The position numbers and the translations under genes were made by a program. 64,000 bases of DNA from positions 1,240,001-1,304,000 of the forward strand of contig NZ_LT629750.1 of NCBI RefSeq assembly GCF_900105125.1. Direction: 5' to 3'. Below are positions 14,126-23,026 of the stretch, piece after piece (position 1 is the stretch's first letter; every line of letters begins with the position of its first letter). The notes under the pieces were generated by a model that did no database searches, was not told the DNA's origin, and saw only the letters and a program-made list of their open reading frames with translations. The DNA comes from Bradyrhizobium canariense. Its GTDB lineage: Bacteria; Pseudomonadota; Alphaproteobacteria; Rhizobiales; Xanthobacteraceae.

Positions 14126-16804
14126 TCAATTGACCTCGCGATGAATGTCAGAAGTGACCGGCGGGGAGGCGCCGATCGCCGTCGGCATCGTAACGGGCCG
14201 CAGCCCGATCAGTTCCGCCGTACGCACCGCGCTGTTGCGCCAGAACGCAAACGCGTTGAGCCGCGAGGTTTCCAGCGTGGCGATCGCGACCGCGGACAGG
14301 AAGGGCAGGCTTTCCAGCACCAGCACGGCGGCGAACACATAGATTTCGCGGACCTGCTTGGAATTGTTCATGACCACCAGCACCACGGCGCCAACCAGCA
14401 ACAGCACGCCGATGACGGCTTCCCAGAACGCCTGGAACTCGATCGACATCCGCGACAAGCCGCCCTTGGAGGTGCGGGCAAATGGCAAATGCTCGGTGAT
14501 GAGGCCTTGAGCCACGGCGCGGGATACCGTCCACTGCACCGACATCGCCGCGATCATGGCGCCCAGCATCTGCCCGGCTTTGATGTGTACCCGCAGCCGA
14601 TACAGCACCAGGAAGTGCACCAGCGAGACCACGAACGCAGCGATAATCGGCAGGGTCAGGATCTTGTCGGGGATGGCAATGTCGGCAAAAGCGACGATCG
14701 GCACCCAGATCAGGTTCAGGATGGCGACCAGCACGCCCAGGCTTTCGGCCCCCAGCCAGTTCAGCCAGCCCAGCGTGAATTCGCGGCGCTGATCGGGCGA
14801 CAGCCGGCTTGCGCCCGGCAGGAAGCGGCGCCAGTGCTTCTTGACGATCTGGAAGCCGCCGTAGGCCCAGCGATGGCGCTGCTTCTTGTAGGCCTCGTAG
14901 GTATCGGGCAGCAGGCCGTGGCCGTAGCGGGTGTTGGTGTAATGCGTCAGCCAGCCGTGCTCGATGATCGCAAGCCCGAGGTCGGTGTCCTCGCAGATGG
15001 TATCGCCGGCCCAGCCGCCGGCCATGTCCATCGCCGCGCGCCGGATCAGGCACATCGTGCCGTGGACGATGATGGCGTTGGCCTCGTTGCGCTGGACCAT
15101 GCCGATATCGAAGAACCCGGCATATTCGCCGTTCATGATGTAGTGCATCAGCGAACGGTCGCCGTCGCGATGATCCTGCGGCGCCTGCATCAGGCCGACG
15201 CGCGGATCGGCGAAAACCGGCACCAGCTCCTTTAGCCAATTCGGCTGCACGACATAATCCGCGTCGATGATGCCGATGATCTCCGCGTCAGCGGCGGTGC
15301 GATCCATGGCGATGCGCAAGGCGCCAGCCTTGAAGCCCTTGACCTGCTCGGCGTTGATGAACTTGAAGCGTTCGCCGAGCGCGCGGCAGTGATCCTGGAT
15401 CGGCTGCCAGAATTCGGGATCCGGCGTGTTGTTGATGATCACGACGCATTCGAAGTTCGGGTAATCCAGCCGGGAAATCGCATCAAGCGTTTGCTTCAGC
15501 ATTTCCGGCGGCTCGAAATACGCCGGGATATGGATCGAGACTTTAGGGAAGGTGGTGGCGTTGCCTGCAACGGCCAGCCCTTCGGAGTGTCCGTTGACGA
15601 GCAGGCGGCGCGGGCTGCGGCCAAGGGCAATGGCGGCGATTTCCTCGATCCGCGCCATCGCGATCAGCACCAGCGGAACCAGCAGGATCAAGCCCAGCGT
15701 CAAGGCAAAGGCCGAGCCGAATACGAAATAATGGTCGGTCCAGTAGGCGAACACCGTCGCAACCCAGGCGCCGACGCCGTTCGCCGCCGCCGACAGCACC
15801 AGCGACTGCATCACCGTCGGACGGTTGAGGCGAAGAATCGGCAGTGACAGCAGGATGCCGACAAGGAGCGCTACGGCCGCAAGCTTCCAGTAGTTCTCGT
15901 TGACGACCGGGCCGGTCCAGGAAAATTTCGGTTCGCGCGCGGCATTCAGAATGCCCCAATAGGGACCGACGCCACCTTCAAAGAATTTCCAGGGCTGATC
16001 GATCGCTTCGACGATGTTGTATTCCATGCCGATCGCCTCGGCGCGGGATACGAAGTTGCGCAACACCACGGCCTGCTCGAACGGGCCAGGATCGGCGTTG
16101 CGCAGGTTGTAACCCTGGCTTGGCCAGCCGAACTCGGCGATCATGATCCGCTTGCCGGGAAACTTGTCGCGCAGCAGCTGGTAGATATAGACGGCCTGAT
16201 CGACCGCCTGCGTGTCGGAGAAATTTTCCCAATAGGGCAGCACGTGCGCGGCGATGAAGTCGACCGAATATGCGAGCTGTGGATTGTCACGCCAGATATT
16301 CCAGATCTCACCCGTCGTGACCGGCACATTGACGGATTTCTTGACCCGCTTGATCAACTCGATGAGGTCATCGACCTTTTGCTCGCCGCGATAAATGGTC
16401 TCGTTGCCGACCACGATACCGATGACGTTGCTGTTGCGCTTGGCGAGGTTGATGGCCGACTGGATCTCGCGTTCGTTGCGGTCGGCGTTCTTGTCGATCC
16501 ACGCGCCGACAGTGACCTTGAGCCCGAATTCGGCTGCGATCGGCGGCACCATTTCGACGCCGCCGGTCGACGAGTAAAGCCGGATCGCCCGCGTCATCGT
16601 CGACAGCTTTTTCATGTCGGCGCGGATTTTGTCGGCGTTGGGAATGTTGTCGACGTCGGGATGCGCCGTTCCCTCGAACGGGGCGTAGGACACGCTCGGC
16701 AGCAGACCCGTGAAGTCGGGGGCCTGTTCCTTGTCCCTGAAAATGCCCCATAGGCCCGCGTGGACGGCGGTCACGAACAACAGAACGGCGACGACGGCGC
16801 GCAT
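14126..16804 (-). CDS. ndvB: Cyclic beta-1,3/1,6-glucan synthase NdvB (GH17-GT2 fusion)
   Basis: A membrane enzyme combining an N-terminal signal anchor, a GH17-type beta-glucanase/transglycosylase domain, membrane spans, and a GT2 glucosyltransferase domain with a C-terminal membrane bundle. The GH17 part has both expected glutamates, in VGNE (about E135) and AEFGWPS (about E224). GT2 motifs include IIDADYV (metal-binding DxD region) and QRHRWAYGG (QxxRW), in the order of processive synthases. The length of about 892 residues agrees with the roughly 102-kDa NdvB reported for Bradyrhizobium japonicum. ATG 16804 is used because the longer frame begins with TTG. It would polymerise glucose from UDP-glucose for periplasmic cyclic glucans. 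Confidence 0.85.
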   Translation of the reverse strand: MRAVVAVLLFVTAVHAGLWGIFRDKEQAPDFTGLLPSVSYAPFEGTAHPDVDNIPNADKIRADMKKLSTMTRAIRLYSSTGGVEMVPPIAAEFGLKVTVGAWIDKNADRNEREIQSAINLAKRNSNVIGIVVGNETIYRGEQKVDDLIELIKRVKKSVNVPVTTGEIWNIWRDNPQLAYSVDFIAAHVLPYWENFSDTQAVDQAVYIYQLLRDKFPGKRIMIAEFGWPSQGYNLRNADPGPFEQAVVLRNFVSRAEAIGMEYNIVEAIDQPWKFFEGGVGPYWGILNAAREPKFSWTGPVVNENYWKLAAVALLVGILLSLPILRLNRPTVMQSLVLSAAANGVGAWVATVFAYWTDHYFVFGSAFALTLGLILLVPLVLIAMARIEEIAAIALGRSPRRLLVNGHSEGLAVAGNATTFPKVSIHIPAYFEPPEMLKQTLDAISRLDYPNFECVVIINNTPDPEFWQPIQDHCRALGERFKFINAEQVKGFKAGALRIAMDRTAADAEIIGIIDADYVVQPNWLKELVPVFADPRVGLMQAPQDHRDGDRSLMHYIMNGEYAGFFDIGMVQRNEANAIIVHGTMCLIRRAAMDMAGGWAGDTICEDTDLGLAIIEHGWLTHYTNTRYGHGLLPDTYEAYKKQRHRWAYGGFQIVKKHWRRFLPGASRLSPDQRREFTLGWLNWLGAESLGVLVAILNLIWVPIVAFADIAIPDKILTLPIIAAFVVSLVHFLVLYRLRVHIKAGQMLGAMIAAMSVQWTVSRAVAQGLITEHLPFARTSKGGLSRMSIEFQAFWEAVIGVLLLVGAVVLVVMNNSKQVREIYVFAAVLVLESLPFLSAVAIATLETSRLNAFAFWRNSAVRTAELIGLRPVTMPTAIGASPPVTSDIHREVN

Positions 16805-16988
16805 CGGGACTAAACCATACGGGGCCAATATGCCACGGACACGGATCCGTCCCCGAGATCCGACCGAGTCAGCGGCAAACCAAACATATCTCTGCCACGC
16901 GATTTAACAACTCTTATGACGGCATGGCGTTTTGAGGGCCGGAAGCCTCAAACCGACAAATTTTCAAAGGGTTCGACGGTGGCCCGAT

Positions 16989-17591
16989 CTATTTCGCCGG
17001 CGCAGGCGCTGGCGCGGGTGTGGCGGCCGGCGGCGGCGCGGCGGGAGCTGGCGCAGCCGGGGTAGCGGTCGCGGCACCCGCCGTCGTGGGCGCGGCGGGT
17101 GTAGCGGCCGCAGCCGCCTGAGGCTGTGCAGCCGGATTGATCCAGCAGCCATGGACGTGGATGTTAAGGGAGTCCGGAACCTTGGAATCGATCTGACCGC
17201 CGAACCGGGTCAGGCAACGGAATGCCGCCTGAATATGCCCGCCGGGACAACCAAAACGGTCGTAAAGATCGAGGTGGCGAAAGGCCGTATCGAGATCGTC
17301 GAGCCACATCAGTCGCACGACGCGGCGGCCGAGCCAGACGCATTCCGGATTTCCGGCCGGACCGTTGATGACCTGCGCCGCTTCGGCGAATTCGTCGGTC
17401 TTGTGCTGATTATTGTCCTTGGCGGCATCAGCGGGCTGGGTCGCGTTCGGAGCCGCTTTGCCCTGTTGATCCTGCGGATGGGCATCACCGCTCTGGGCGG
17501 CAGCACTTCCAGCGCCAATAAGCAGTGCGAGTCCGGCGACGGCGAGGTGACGTAAAACCGCATTCTGAAGCTGAAGCACCCGTCGACGCAT
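16989..17591 (-). CDS. ndvD: Beta-1,3/1,6-glucan biosynthesis protein, NdvD-like
   Basis: An exported protein of about 200 residues. The start at 17591 (MRRRVLQLQNAVLRHL) has GGGGAA 5 bases upstream. A signal peptide ends near SAAAQ. A globular middle contains NPECVWLGRRVVRLMWLDDL and a second part with CPGGHIQAAFRCL and HVHGCWINP (four Cys in all). The C-terminus is a low-complexity Ala/Pro tail. It lies between ndvB and the divergent ndvC; in Bradyrhizobium a third gene, ndvD, is reported for this pathway. The assignment rests on position and export signal. Confidence 0.65.
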   Translation of the reverse strand: MRRRVLQLQNAVLRHLAVAGLALLIGAGSAAAQSGDAHPQDQQGKAAPNATQPADAAKDNNQHKTDEFAEAAQVINGPAGNPECVWLGRRVVRLMWLDDLDTAFRHLDLYDRFGCPGGHIQAAFRCLTRFGGQIDSKVPDSLNIHVHGCWINPAAQPQAAAAATPAAPTTAGAATATPAAPAPAAPPPAATPAPAPAPAK

Positions 17592-17825
17592 AAATTCCCC
17601 GATTTGTTGCCTGCCGGTGGTCAGCTCTGGCTGGTTTTTGATGCCGTCCAAATAGGTCCCCAATGCGGCGGAGACACGCCCGGATTCCCATGACGGACAT
17701 TTCGGATTTTGTCCAGCAAACTCACAACTTTATCGCGTTGTGGTAAAGCCGCGGCACGATTTCCACACATCGTGGTCTTGCGCACCCCGGCCGTGACCGG
17801 CTAATCGACGGGCCTCGCCCGGAGG

Positions 17826-19451
17826 ATGGAACCGATTTCTCTTCGTACGCCGCTGGCGCTTCTCCTGATATCCCTAGGTGCGATTGCCGCGGTGTGGTGG
17901 TGGCTGGCCACGCCGATTACCTTGGCGCGCGCGCCGATCGATCCCGCCGCCAAGCTCCAATGCGTGTCCTACGCGCCGTTCCGTGGCCTGCAGACGCCGC
18001 TGCAGTCGACCACGCGCGTTCCGGCCGAGCAGATTGCGCAGGATTTGGCGCAACTCGCCAAAATAAGCGATTGCGTGCGAACCTATTCGATCGAAAACGG
18101 GCTCGATCAGGTTCCGGGGCTTGCCGCGAAAGTCGGTCTCAAAGTCATTCAGGGAATCTGGCTCGGCAGCGACCGTTTCAAAAACCTGGCGCAGGTTTCG
18201 ACCGTGATCGGCCTGACCAAGCAATACCCCGATGTCATCACCGCCGTCGTGGTCGGCAATGAAGTGCTGCTGCGGGGCGAGATGACCGCATCCGATCTGG
18301 CGGCCATCATTCGTTCGGTCAAATCGCAGGTGACCGTTCCCGTCACCTATGCCGACGTCTGGGAGTATTGGCTGCGTAATCGGGAGATCTATGACGCCGT
18401 CGATTTCGTCACGATCCATATCCTGCCGTATTGGGAGGACTTCCCGATCCGCGCCAAATACGCGGCCGCCCATGTCGACGCCATCCGCAAGCAGGTGGCG
18501 GTGGCGTTCCCCGGCAAGGAAATCCTGATCGGGGAAACCGGCTGGCCGAGCGAGGGACGGATGCGCGCCGGCGCGCTGCCATCGCGGACCAATCAGGCGC
18601 GGGTTGTTTCCGAGATTCTCGCGATGGCGAAGCAGGAGAATTTCCGCGTCAATCTGATCGAAGCCTACGACCAGCCCTGGAAACGCCAGCTCGAAGGAAC
18701 GGTCGGCGGATATTGGGGCCTGATCGATTCGGTGCAGCGCGCGCTGAAATACCCGCCTGGTGAAGCCATCAGCAATTATCCGTTCTGGAAATGGCAAATG
18801 GGATGCGGAATGGCGTTGGCCGTCTTCGTGTTCTGCGCGGGCTGGCTCACCCTGCGCCGGCGGCCCTGGACGCCGCGCCTTGCGTCCTGGATCGCGGTCG
18901 CAATCTCCGCCACCACGGCCGGAATTCTGCTCGGCGTCGCCTCTGACAAGATGTTCTACGAAAGCTATGGCTTCGGCGGCTGGCTTCGATGGGGCGCGCT
19001 GCTCGCCGCAGGGATCGCCTCGCCCATGCTTTGCACCAATGCGCTGATGTCGGGGCGGCCGCTGCCGACCTTTCTCGAACTGCTTGGCCCGCGTGATGGC
19101 AGGATCAGGTCGGCATTGCCGATTATCCTGGGAGTGGTGCTCGTCGTGACCACGTTGATCGCGGCGGAAACCGCCCTCGGGTTTGTGTTCGACCCGCGTT
19201 ACCAGGATTTTCCGTTTGCCGCGCTGACCATGGCCGTGGTGCCGTTCCTGACCCTGACACTGCTCAATCGCCCGCAGCAGGGCGTGCGCCCGATCGCGGA
19301 GGCCGTCTTTGCCGGCCTGCTGGCGGTATCGGTGCTCTATACGGCGTTCAACGAAGGGCCGGACAATTGGCAGTCGCTGTGGACCTGCGCGGTGTATTTC
19401 CTGCTGGCGCTTACGCTGTGGCAGGCGCGGGCCGTGCAAATCCCAAAATAA
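17826..19451 (+). CDS. ndvC: GH17-family membrane glucan-modifying protein NdvC
   Basis: 541 residues, matching the roughly 62-kDa NdvC of Bradyrhizobium, implicated in forming the beta-1,6 linkages. An N-terminal membrane anchor is followed by a GH17 domain (about 45-300) that retains the two glutamates in VVVGNE (about E146) and IGETGWPS (about E237). About seven membrane spans form the C-terminal half. GH17 enzymes can act as transglycosylases, so a branching role on NdvB product in the periplasm is plausible. It is divergent from ndvD, and the 3' end overlaps a convergent gene by 41 bases. Confidence 0.8.
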   Translation: MEPISLRTPLALLLISLGAIAAVWWWLATPITLARAPIDPAAKLQCVSYAPFRGLQTPLQSTTRVPAEQIAQDLAQLAKISDCVRTYSIENGLDQVPGLAAKVGLKVIQGIWLGSDRFKNLAQVSTVIGLTKQYPDVITAVVVGNEVLLRGEMTASDLAAIIRSVKSQVTVPVTYADVWEYWLRNREIYDAVDFVTIHILPYWEDFPIRAKYAAAHVDAIRKQVAVAFPGKEILIGETGWPSEGRMRAGALPSRTNQARVVSEILAMAKQENFRVNLIEAYDQPWKRQLEGTVGGYWGLIDSVQRALKYPPGEAISNYPFWKWQMGCGMALAVFVFCAGWLTLRRRPWTPRLASWIAVAISATTAGILLGVASDKMFYESYGFGGWLRWGALLAAGIASPMLCTNALMSGRPLPTFLELLGPRDGRIRSALPIILGVVLVVTTLIAAETALGFVFDPRYQDFPFAALTMAVVPFLTLTLLNRPQQGVRPIAEAVFAGLLAVSVLYTAFNEGPDNWQSLWTCAVYFLLALTLWQARAVQIPK

Positions 19452-19791
19452 GCAGACCGATCGCCAGACCCGACAGGGCGATATTGTAGAGCACGATGCC
19501 AAATCCGGCCGCGATCAGACCGCCCGTGAGCAAAACGATCGATGGCCGGATGACGTGCAGCGTCGCGATGACGAGCGCCACGATCCCGAACACCGAATTG
19601 CGGAACAGCGACGTCGCCAGCACGCGCGTCTTGCACAGCATGGTCTGCAAACCGGCATCGCATGCCAGCGCCACGGTCGAGAATTCGATCGCGAGATAGC
19701 GCAAATACAACGCGTAGCCGATGGTGACGAAACCGACGACCAATAGCCATTGGACCTGATAGGGCGTCAGCCGGAAGGGCGTTTTTTTCAT
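19411..19791 (-). CDS. Small integral membrane protein
   Basis: 126 residues beginning MKKTPFRLTPYQVQWLLVVG, with three or four membrane spans. A loop contains CDAGLQTMLCKTR, with two Cys that could form a disulfide. The gene runs convergently into ndvC and overlaps its end by 41 bases. Conserved placement beside the glucan genes would suggest a role in envelope physiology, but no function is known. Confidence 0.65.
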   Translation of the reverse strand: MKKTPFRLTPYQVQWLLVVGFVTIGYALYLRYLAIEFSTVALACDAGLQTMLCKTRVLATSLFRNSVFGIVALVIATLHVIRPSIVLLTGGLIAAGFGIVLYNIALSGLAIGLLILGFARPAPATA

Positions 19792-19918
19792 CGGGTGACT
19801 ATGATCGGGAATGCGCCAAGGGACAACCCGGCTCCGATCGCGGCGCTCACGATTTCCACGAAATCACATCAAAAATCCGCGGCAAGGCGTTGCAGTAACA
19901 CCCCTTATCAGATTGCGG

Positions 19919-21361
19919 CTATCGCCTGCTGAAGAATGATGACAGCGTGCTGGGTTCAGGTTTCGGGGGAGCCACTTCGACGACTGGGGCCGGCTTCTTC
20001 GGATAGTCCCGATGGCGTGAGTAATAACGCCTGGTTGAACCGGGCTTCGCTGCCGGCGGCTTGTCGGAATCGGGTTGGGCCAGCTCCGACTGTGCAGAAT
20101 CGGATTTCCCGGAATCAGATCTGGCCGAACCAGCATCTGCAGAAGCGGACGCATCCTCAGCCTTCATGGCAAGGCGCTGGCCGTCATATACCGTGGTCTC
20201 GCAGGGCCGCTCATGTTCTGAAATGGTGGCGCAGATCTTGGCTGCAGCAGCGGCATCGTTGAGCGGTCCGGCGACCAGTCTGAGCTGCATGCCAAGACCG
20301 TTATTGCTTTCCTTGATCATGATGATCGGTTGCAACGCCGCCAGCGGCGCGTTCGATCGCGATTTGAGCAATCCCCGCCACAATGCGCGCAAACCGCCGA
20401 CCGAATTCGCGCCGCCGACATCCACCCCAAATTCAGTCCGGTTGACGGCAATTTGAGGAGGCGCCGAGTGCGCTGCATCCGGCGCTTTCTTTTCCTTCTC
20501 GTCGGGAGCCGCTGAGGCAACCACTTCCGGCGCGGGTTTGACCGCAGCGGTCTTCGCTGGCGTCTGGTCGATCGGTTTTGCAGCGGTCTTCTCAGGCGTC
20601 GGCGGTTCGATCAGCTTTGGGGCTGCTGGATCGGGCGGACCCATCATCGATTTCGATGCCATCAGCGGCGCCGGCGGCGCGGCATTTGTCGATGGCTGCG
20701 TATTTGCCGTAGTTGTCGGTTGCGACGGATTTTGCGTCGGTTGCTGTTTCTCTGATGTCGCAGGTGTCGCGGCTGCGACCGTCATGGCGGGAGGCTGAGG
20801 AGGCTTGACCTCAGCTAGCGGCTTTTCCGGTGCGGCGGCCGGCGCCGCTACCGGAGCCGTCACAGGGGCAGGCGCGGGTGCAGGGTTCTGCGCGACCGCT
20901 GGCGGCGAGGGGGCCGCTGCGGGAGCGGGTGGTGCAACTGGCGGCGTAGCCTGCGGAGCGGCTGCGACCACATTTTGCCGCGCGATCGATCCGGTTACCG
21001 AATCGAGCCCCTGTTCCAGAACGGTGACGCGGGCGTAGAGCCGGTCCCGATCGCCGTTGAGCGTGTCGATGGCGGAGGCGAGCCGTCGCGTCTCGTTCTG
21101 GCTTTCCTTGGCGACCGACTGGATTTGCTGCGACTGGCGCGCCATGTCCACGGCTGCGGTCTCGTCGTGCCGCAATCTTATGGATGACTGGTTGGCGAGC
21201 ACAGCGATGATCACGGCGCCGACCGAGGCAGCGCCCCACGTCCCCAGCCGTAATAGCGCGCGCCGGTCGAGATGTTCCTCCTCGGCCAAAAAACCGGTCA
21301 GCATGCCGCCCGTGTTTTGCGTACCGCGGCCGCCAGCCGGCTTGTCGCTATTTTTCGCCAT
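19919..21361 (-). CDS. SPOR-like membrane protein with coiled coil and Pro/Ala linker
   Basis: About 480 residues. The start at 21361 (MAKNSDKPAGGRGTQ) is preferred over the longer frame. In order: a cytoplasmic N-terminus, one membrane span (about 48-66), a coiled-coil segment (MARQSQQIQSVAKESQNETR), a long Pro/Ala/Thr/Lys linker, and a C-terminal globular part with MQLRLVAGPLNDAAAAAKIC, which resembles a SPOR-type peptidoglycan-binding fold. A Ser/Asp-rich end carries KPAPVVEVAPPKPEP. A cell-envelope or division role is inferred from the architecture. It is divergent from glmU. Confidence 0.6.
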   Translation of the reverse strand: MAKNSDKPAGGRGTQNTGGMLTGFLAEEEHLDRRALLRLGTWGAASVGAVIIAVLANQSSIRLRHDETAAVDMARQSQQIQSVAKESQNETRRLASAIDTLNGDRDRLYARVTVLEQGLDSVTGSIARQNVVAAAPQATPPVAPPAPAAAPSPPAVAQNPAPAPAPVTAPVAAPAAAPEKPLAEVKPPQPPAMTVAAATPATSEKQQPTQNPSQPTTTANTQPSTNAAPPAPLMASKSMMGPPDPAAPKLIEPPTPEKTAAKPIDQTPAKTAAVKPAPEVVASAAPDEKEKKAPDAAHSAPPQIAVNRTEFGVDVGGANSVGGLRALWRGLLKSRSNAPLAALQPIIMIKESNNGLGMQLRLVAGPLNDAAAAAKICATISEHERPCETTVYDGQRLAMKAEDASASADAGSARSDSGKSDSAQSELAQPDSDKPPAAKPGSTRRYYSRHRDYPKKPAPVVEVAPPKPEPSTLSSFFSRR

Positions 21362-21529
21362 ACGACTTATTCGGCCCTCCCGGGGCCCCCGCCGAATCAC
21401 AGATGGAGATTAACAGGAAATGCGCCGCGATCCTGAATTCCGGCGTTTTTCGGGTGAGCCGGTTTCCCCTCCGCGCCAAAACGCTTTATGACGGCGGCGT
21501 AACTCTTGGCCCGAAATGCAAGGATTCGG

Positions 21530-22888
21530 ATGACCGCTCGATCCAGCCTGACTGTCGTGCTCGCCGCCGGTGAGGGCACGCGCATGCGATCCGCGATACC
21601 GAAGGTCCTGCATCCGGTCGCCGGCCAGTCGCTGCTGGCGCATGTGCTTAGTGCCGCCCCTGACGGAGCCGGCGCCTCGCTGGCCGTGGTGGTGGGGCCG
21701 GATCATGAGGCGGTGGCGCTGGAAGCGAGACGTGCGCGCGGCGATGCCGTGACATTCGTTCAGCGTGAGCGGCTCGGCACCGCGCATGCGGTGCTGGCGG
21801 CCCGCGACGCCATTGCGCGCGGCGCAGACGATCTCCTGGTCGCATTCGGCGATACGCCGCTGATTTCGGCGGAGACGTTCGCGCGTCTGCGCGCACCATT
21901 GAAAAACGGCGCGGCGCTTGCCGTGCTGGGCTTTCGCGCCGCCGATCCCACCGGTTACGGCCGGTTGGTGGTCGAGGGCGATCAGTTGGTGGCGATCCGC
22001 GAACAAGCCGACGCCAGCGCCGAGGAGCGCAAGATCACGCTCTGCAATGCCGGTGTCATGGCCTTCGACGGCCGCAGGGCGCTGGAAATCATTGAAAAGA
22101 TCGGTAACGCCAACAGCAAGCGCGAGTATTATCTGACCGATGCCGTAACGATCGTTCGAAGCTTGGGATTGGAGGCCGTTGTGATCGAAACCAGCGAGGA
22201 TGAAGTGCGCGGCATCAACACCAAAACCCAGCTCGCCGAAGCCGAGCAGGTCATGCAAACGCGGTTACGCAAGGCTGCGCTCGAGGCCGGCGTCACGATC
22301 ATTGCGCCCGAGACGGTTTACCTCGCCGCCGACACCACATTCGGGCGCGACGTGACCATCGAGCCGTTTGTGGTGATCGGTCGAGGCGTCTCGATCGCCG
22401 ACGGCGCGGTGATCCATTCATTTTCCCATATCGTGCAGGCGTCGATCGGCAAGAACGCCTCGATCGGTCCCTACGCGCGCTTGAGGCCCGGGACATCGCT
22501 GGGCGAGGGCGTGCGGATCGGTAATTTCGTCGAGACCAAGGCCGTAGAGCTCGAAGCAGGCGTCAAGGTCAATCACCTCTCTTACATCGGCGATACCCAT
22601 ATCGGCGCTAACGCCAACATCGGCGCGGGCACCATCACCTGCAACTATGACGGCATCAGCAAGCACAAGACGGAAATCGGCGCCGGCGCGTTCGTGGGCA
22701 CCAATTCGTCGCTGGTGGCGCCGGTGAAAATCGGCCGCGGCGCCTATATCGGATCGGGCTCGGTGATCACCCGCGATGTCCCCGACGATGCGCTGGCCGT
22801 GGAACGCAATCAGCAGAACAATCGCGAGGGCGGGGCCAAGCGCTACCGCGAGCTGAAAACGCGCAACAAGAAGCCGAAGGGCGGTTAA
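21530..22888 (+). CDS. glmU: Bifunctional UDP-GlcNAc pyrophosphorylase / GlcN-1-P acetyltransferase
   Basis: It makes UDP-N-acetylglucosamine for peptidoglycan and lipopolysaccharide in two steps: acetylation of glucosamine-1-phosphate and uridylyl transfer. The N-terminal nucleotidyltransferase domain has [19 protein letters not shown] (about 11-29). The C-terminal half is a left-handed beta-helix of hexapeptide repeats, including [20 protein letters not shown] and GTITCNYDG. Length (452) is normal. ATG 21530 is chosen with AAGGA upstream, rather than an upstream TTG at 21506. It is followed by glmS, the preceding step of the pathway. Confidence 0.95.
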   Translation: MTARSSLTVVLAAGEGTRMRSAIPKVLHPVAGQSLLAHVLSAAPDGAGASLAVVVGPDHEAVALEARRARGDAVTFVQRERLGTAHAVLAARDAIARGADDLLVAFGDTPLISAETFARLRAPLKNGAALAVLGFRAADPTGYGRLVVEGDQLVAIREQADASAEERKITLCNAGVMAFDGRRALEIIEKIGNANSKREYYLTDAVTIVRSLGLEAVVIETSEDEVRGINTKTQLAEAEQVMQTRLRKAALEAGVTIIAPETVYLAADTTFGRDVTIEPFVVIGRGVSIADGAVIHSFSHIVQASIGKNASIGPYARLRPGTSLGEGVRIGNFVETKAVELEAGVKVNHLSYIGDTHIGANANIGAGTITCNYDGISKHKTEIGAGAFVGTNSSLVAPVKIGRGAYIGSGSVITRDVPDDALAVERNQQNNREGGAKRYRELKTRNKKPKGG

Positions 22889-23026
22889 CGGCAGTCTTGT
22901 TAAGCCTTCCGCTTAACGCTGTCTCAATCCGCAATAATTATTGAGTATCTGGGCCTTTGCGATTCTCGTTAAGAGAAGCTGGCGCCGTTTCGGCAATTTT
23001 CGTTCGATTTGGAGATATTGATCCGC

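Noticed and set aside
14141..15235. Long plus-strand open frame of 364 codons opposite ndvB
   Set aside because: Shadow of the ndvB coding strand: Arg/His/Asp/Gln-rich with no domain. GC-rich genes give long antisense frames.
17874..19502. Minus frame of 542 codons opposite ndvC
   Set aside because: Antisense shadow; Arg/His/Asp/Gln-rich without hydrophobic core, while ndvC in the other strand has clear GH17 motifs.
22889..23026. Possible glmS riboswitch or ribozyme
   Set aside because: Only a 7-bp GTTAAGC/GCTTAAC hairpin is present, without T-tract or the conserved ribozyme core.
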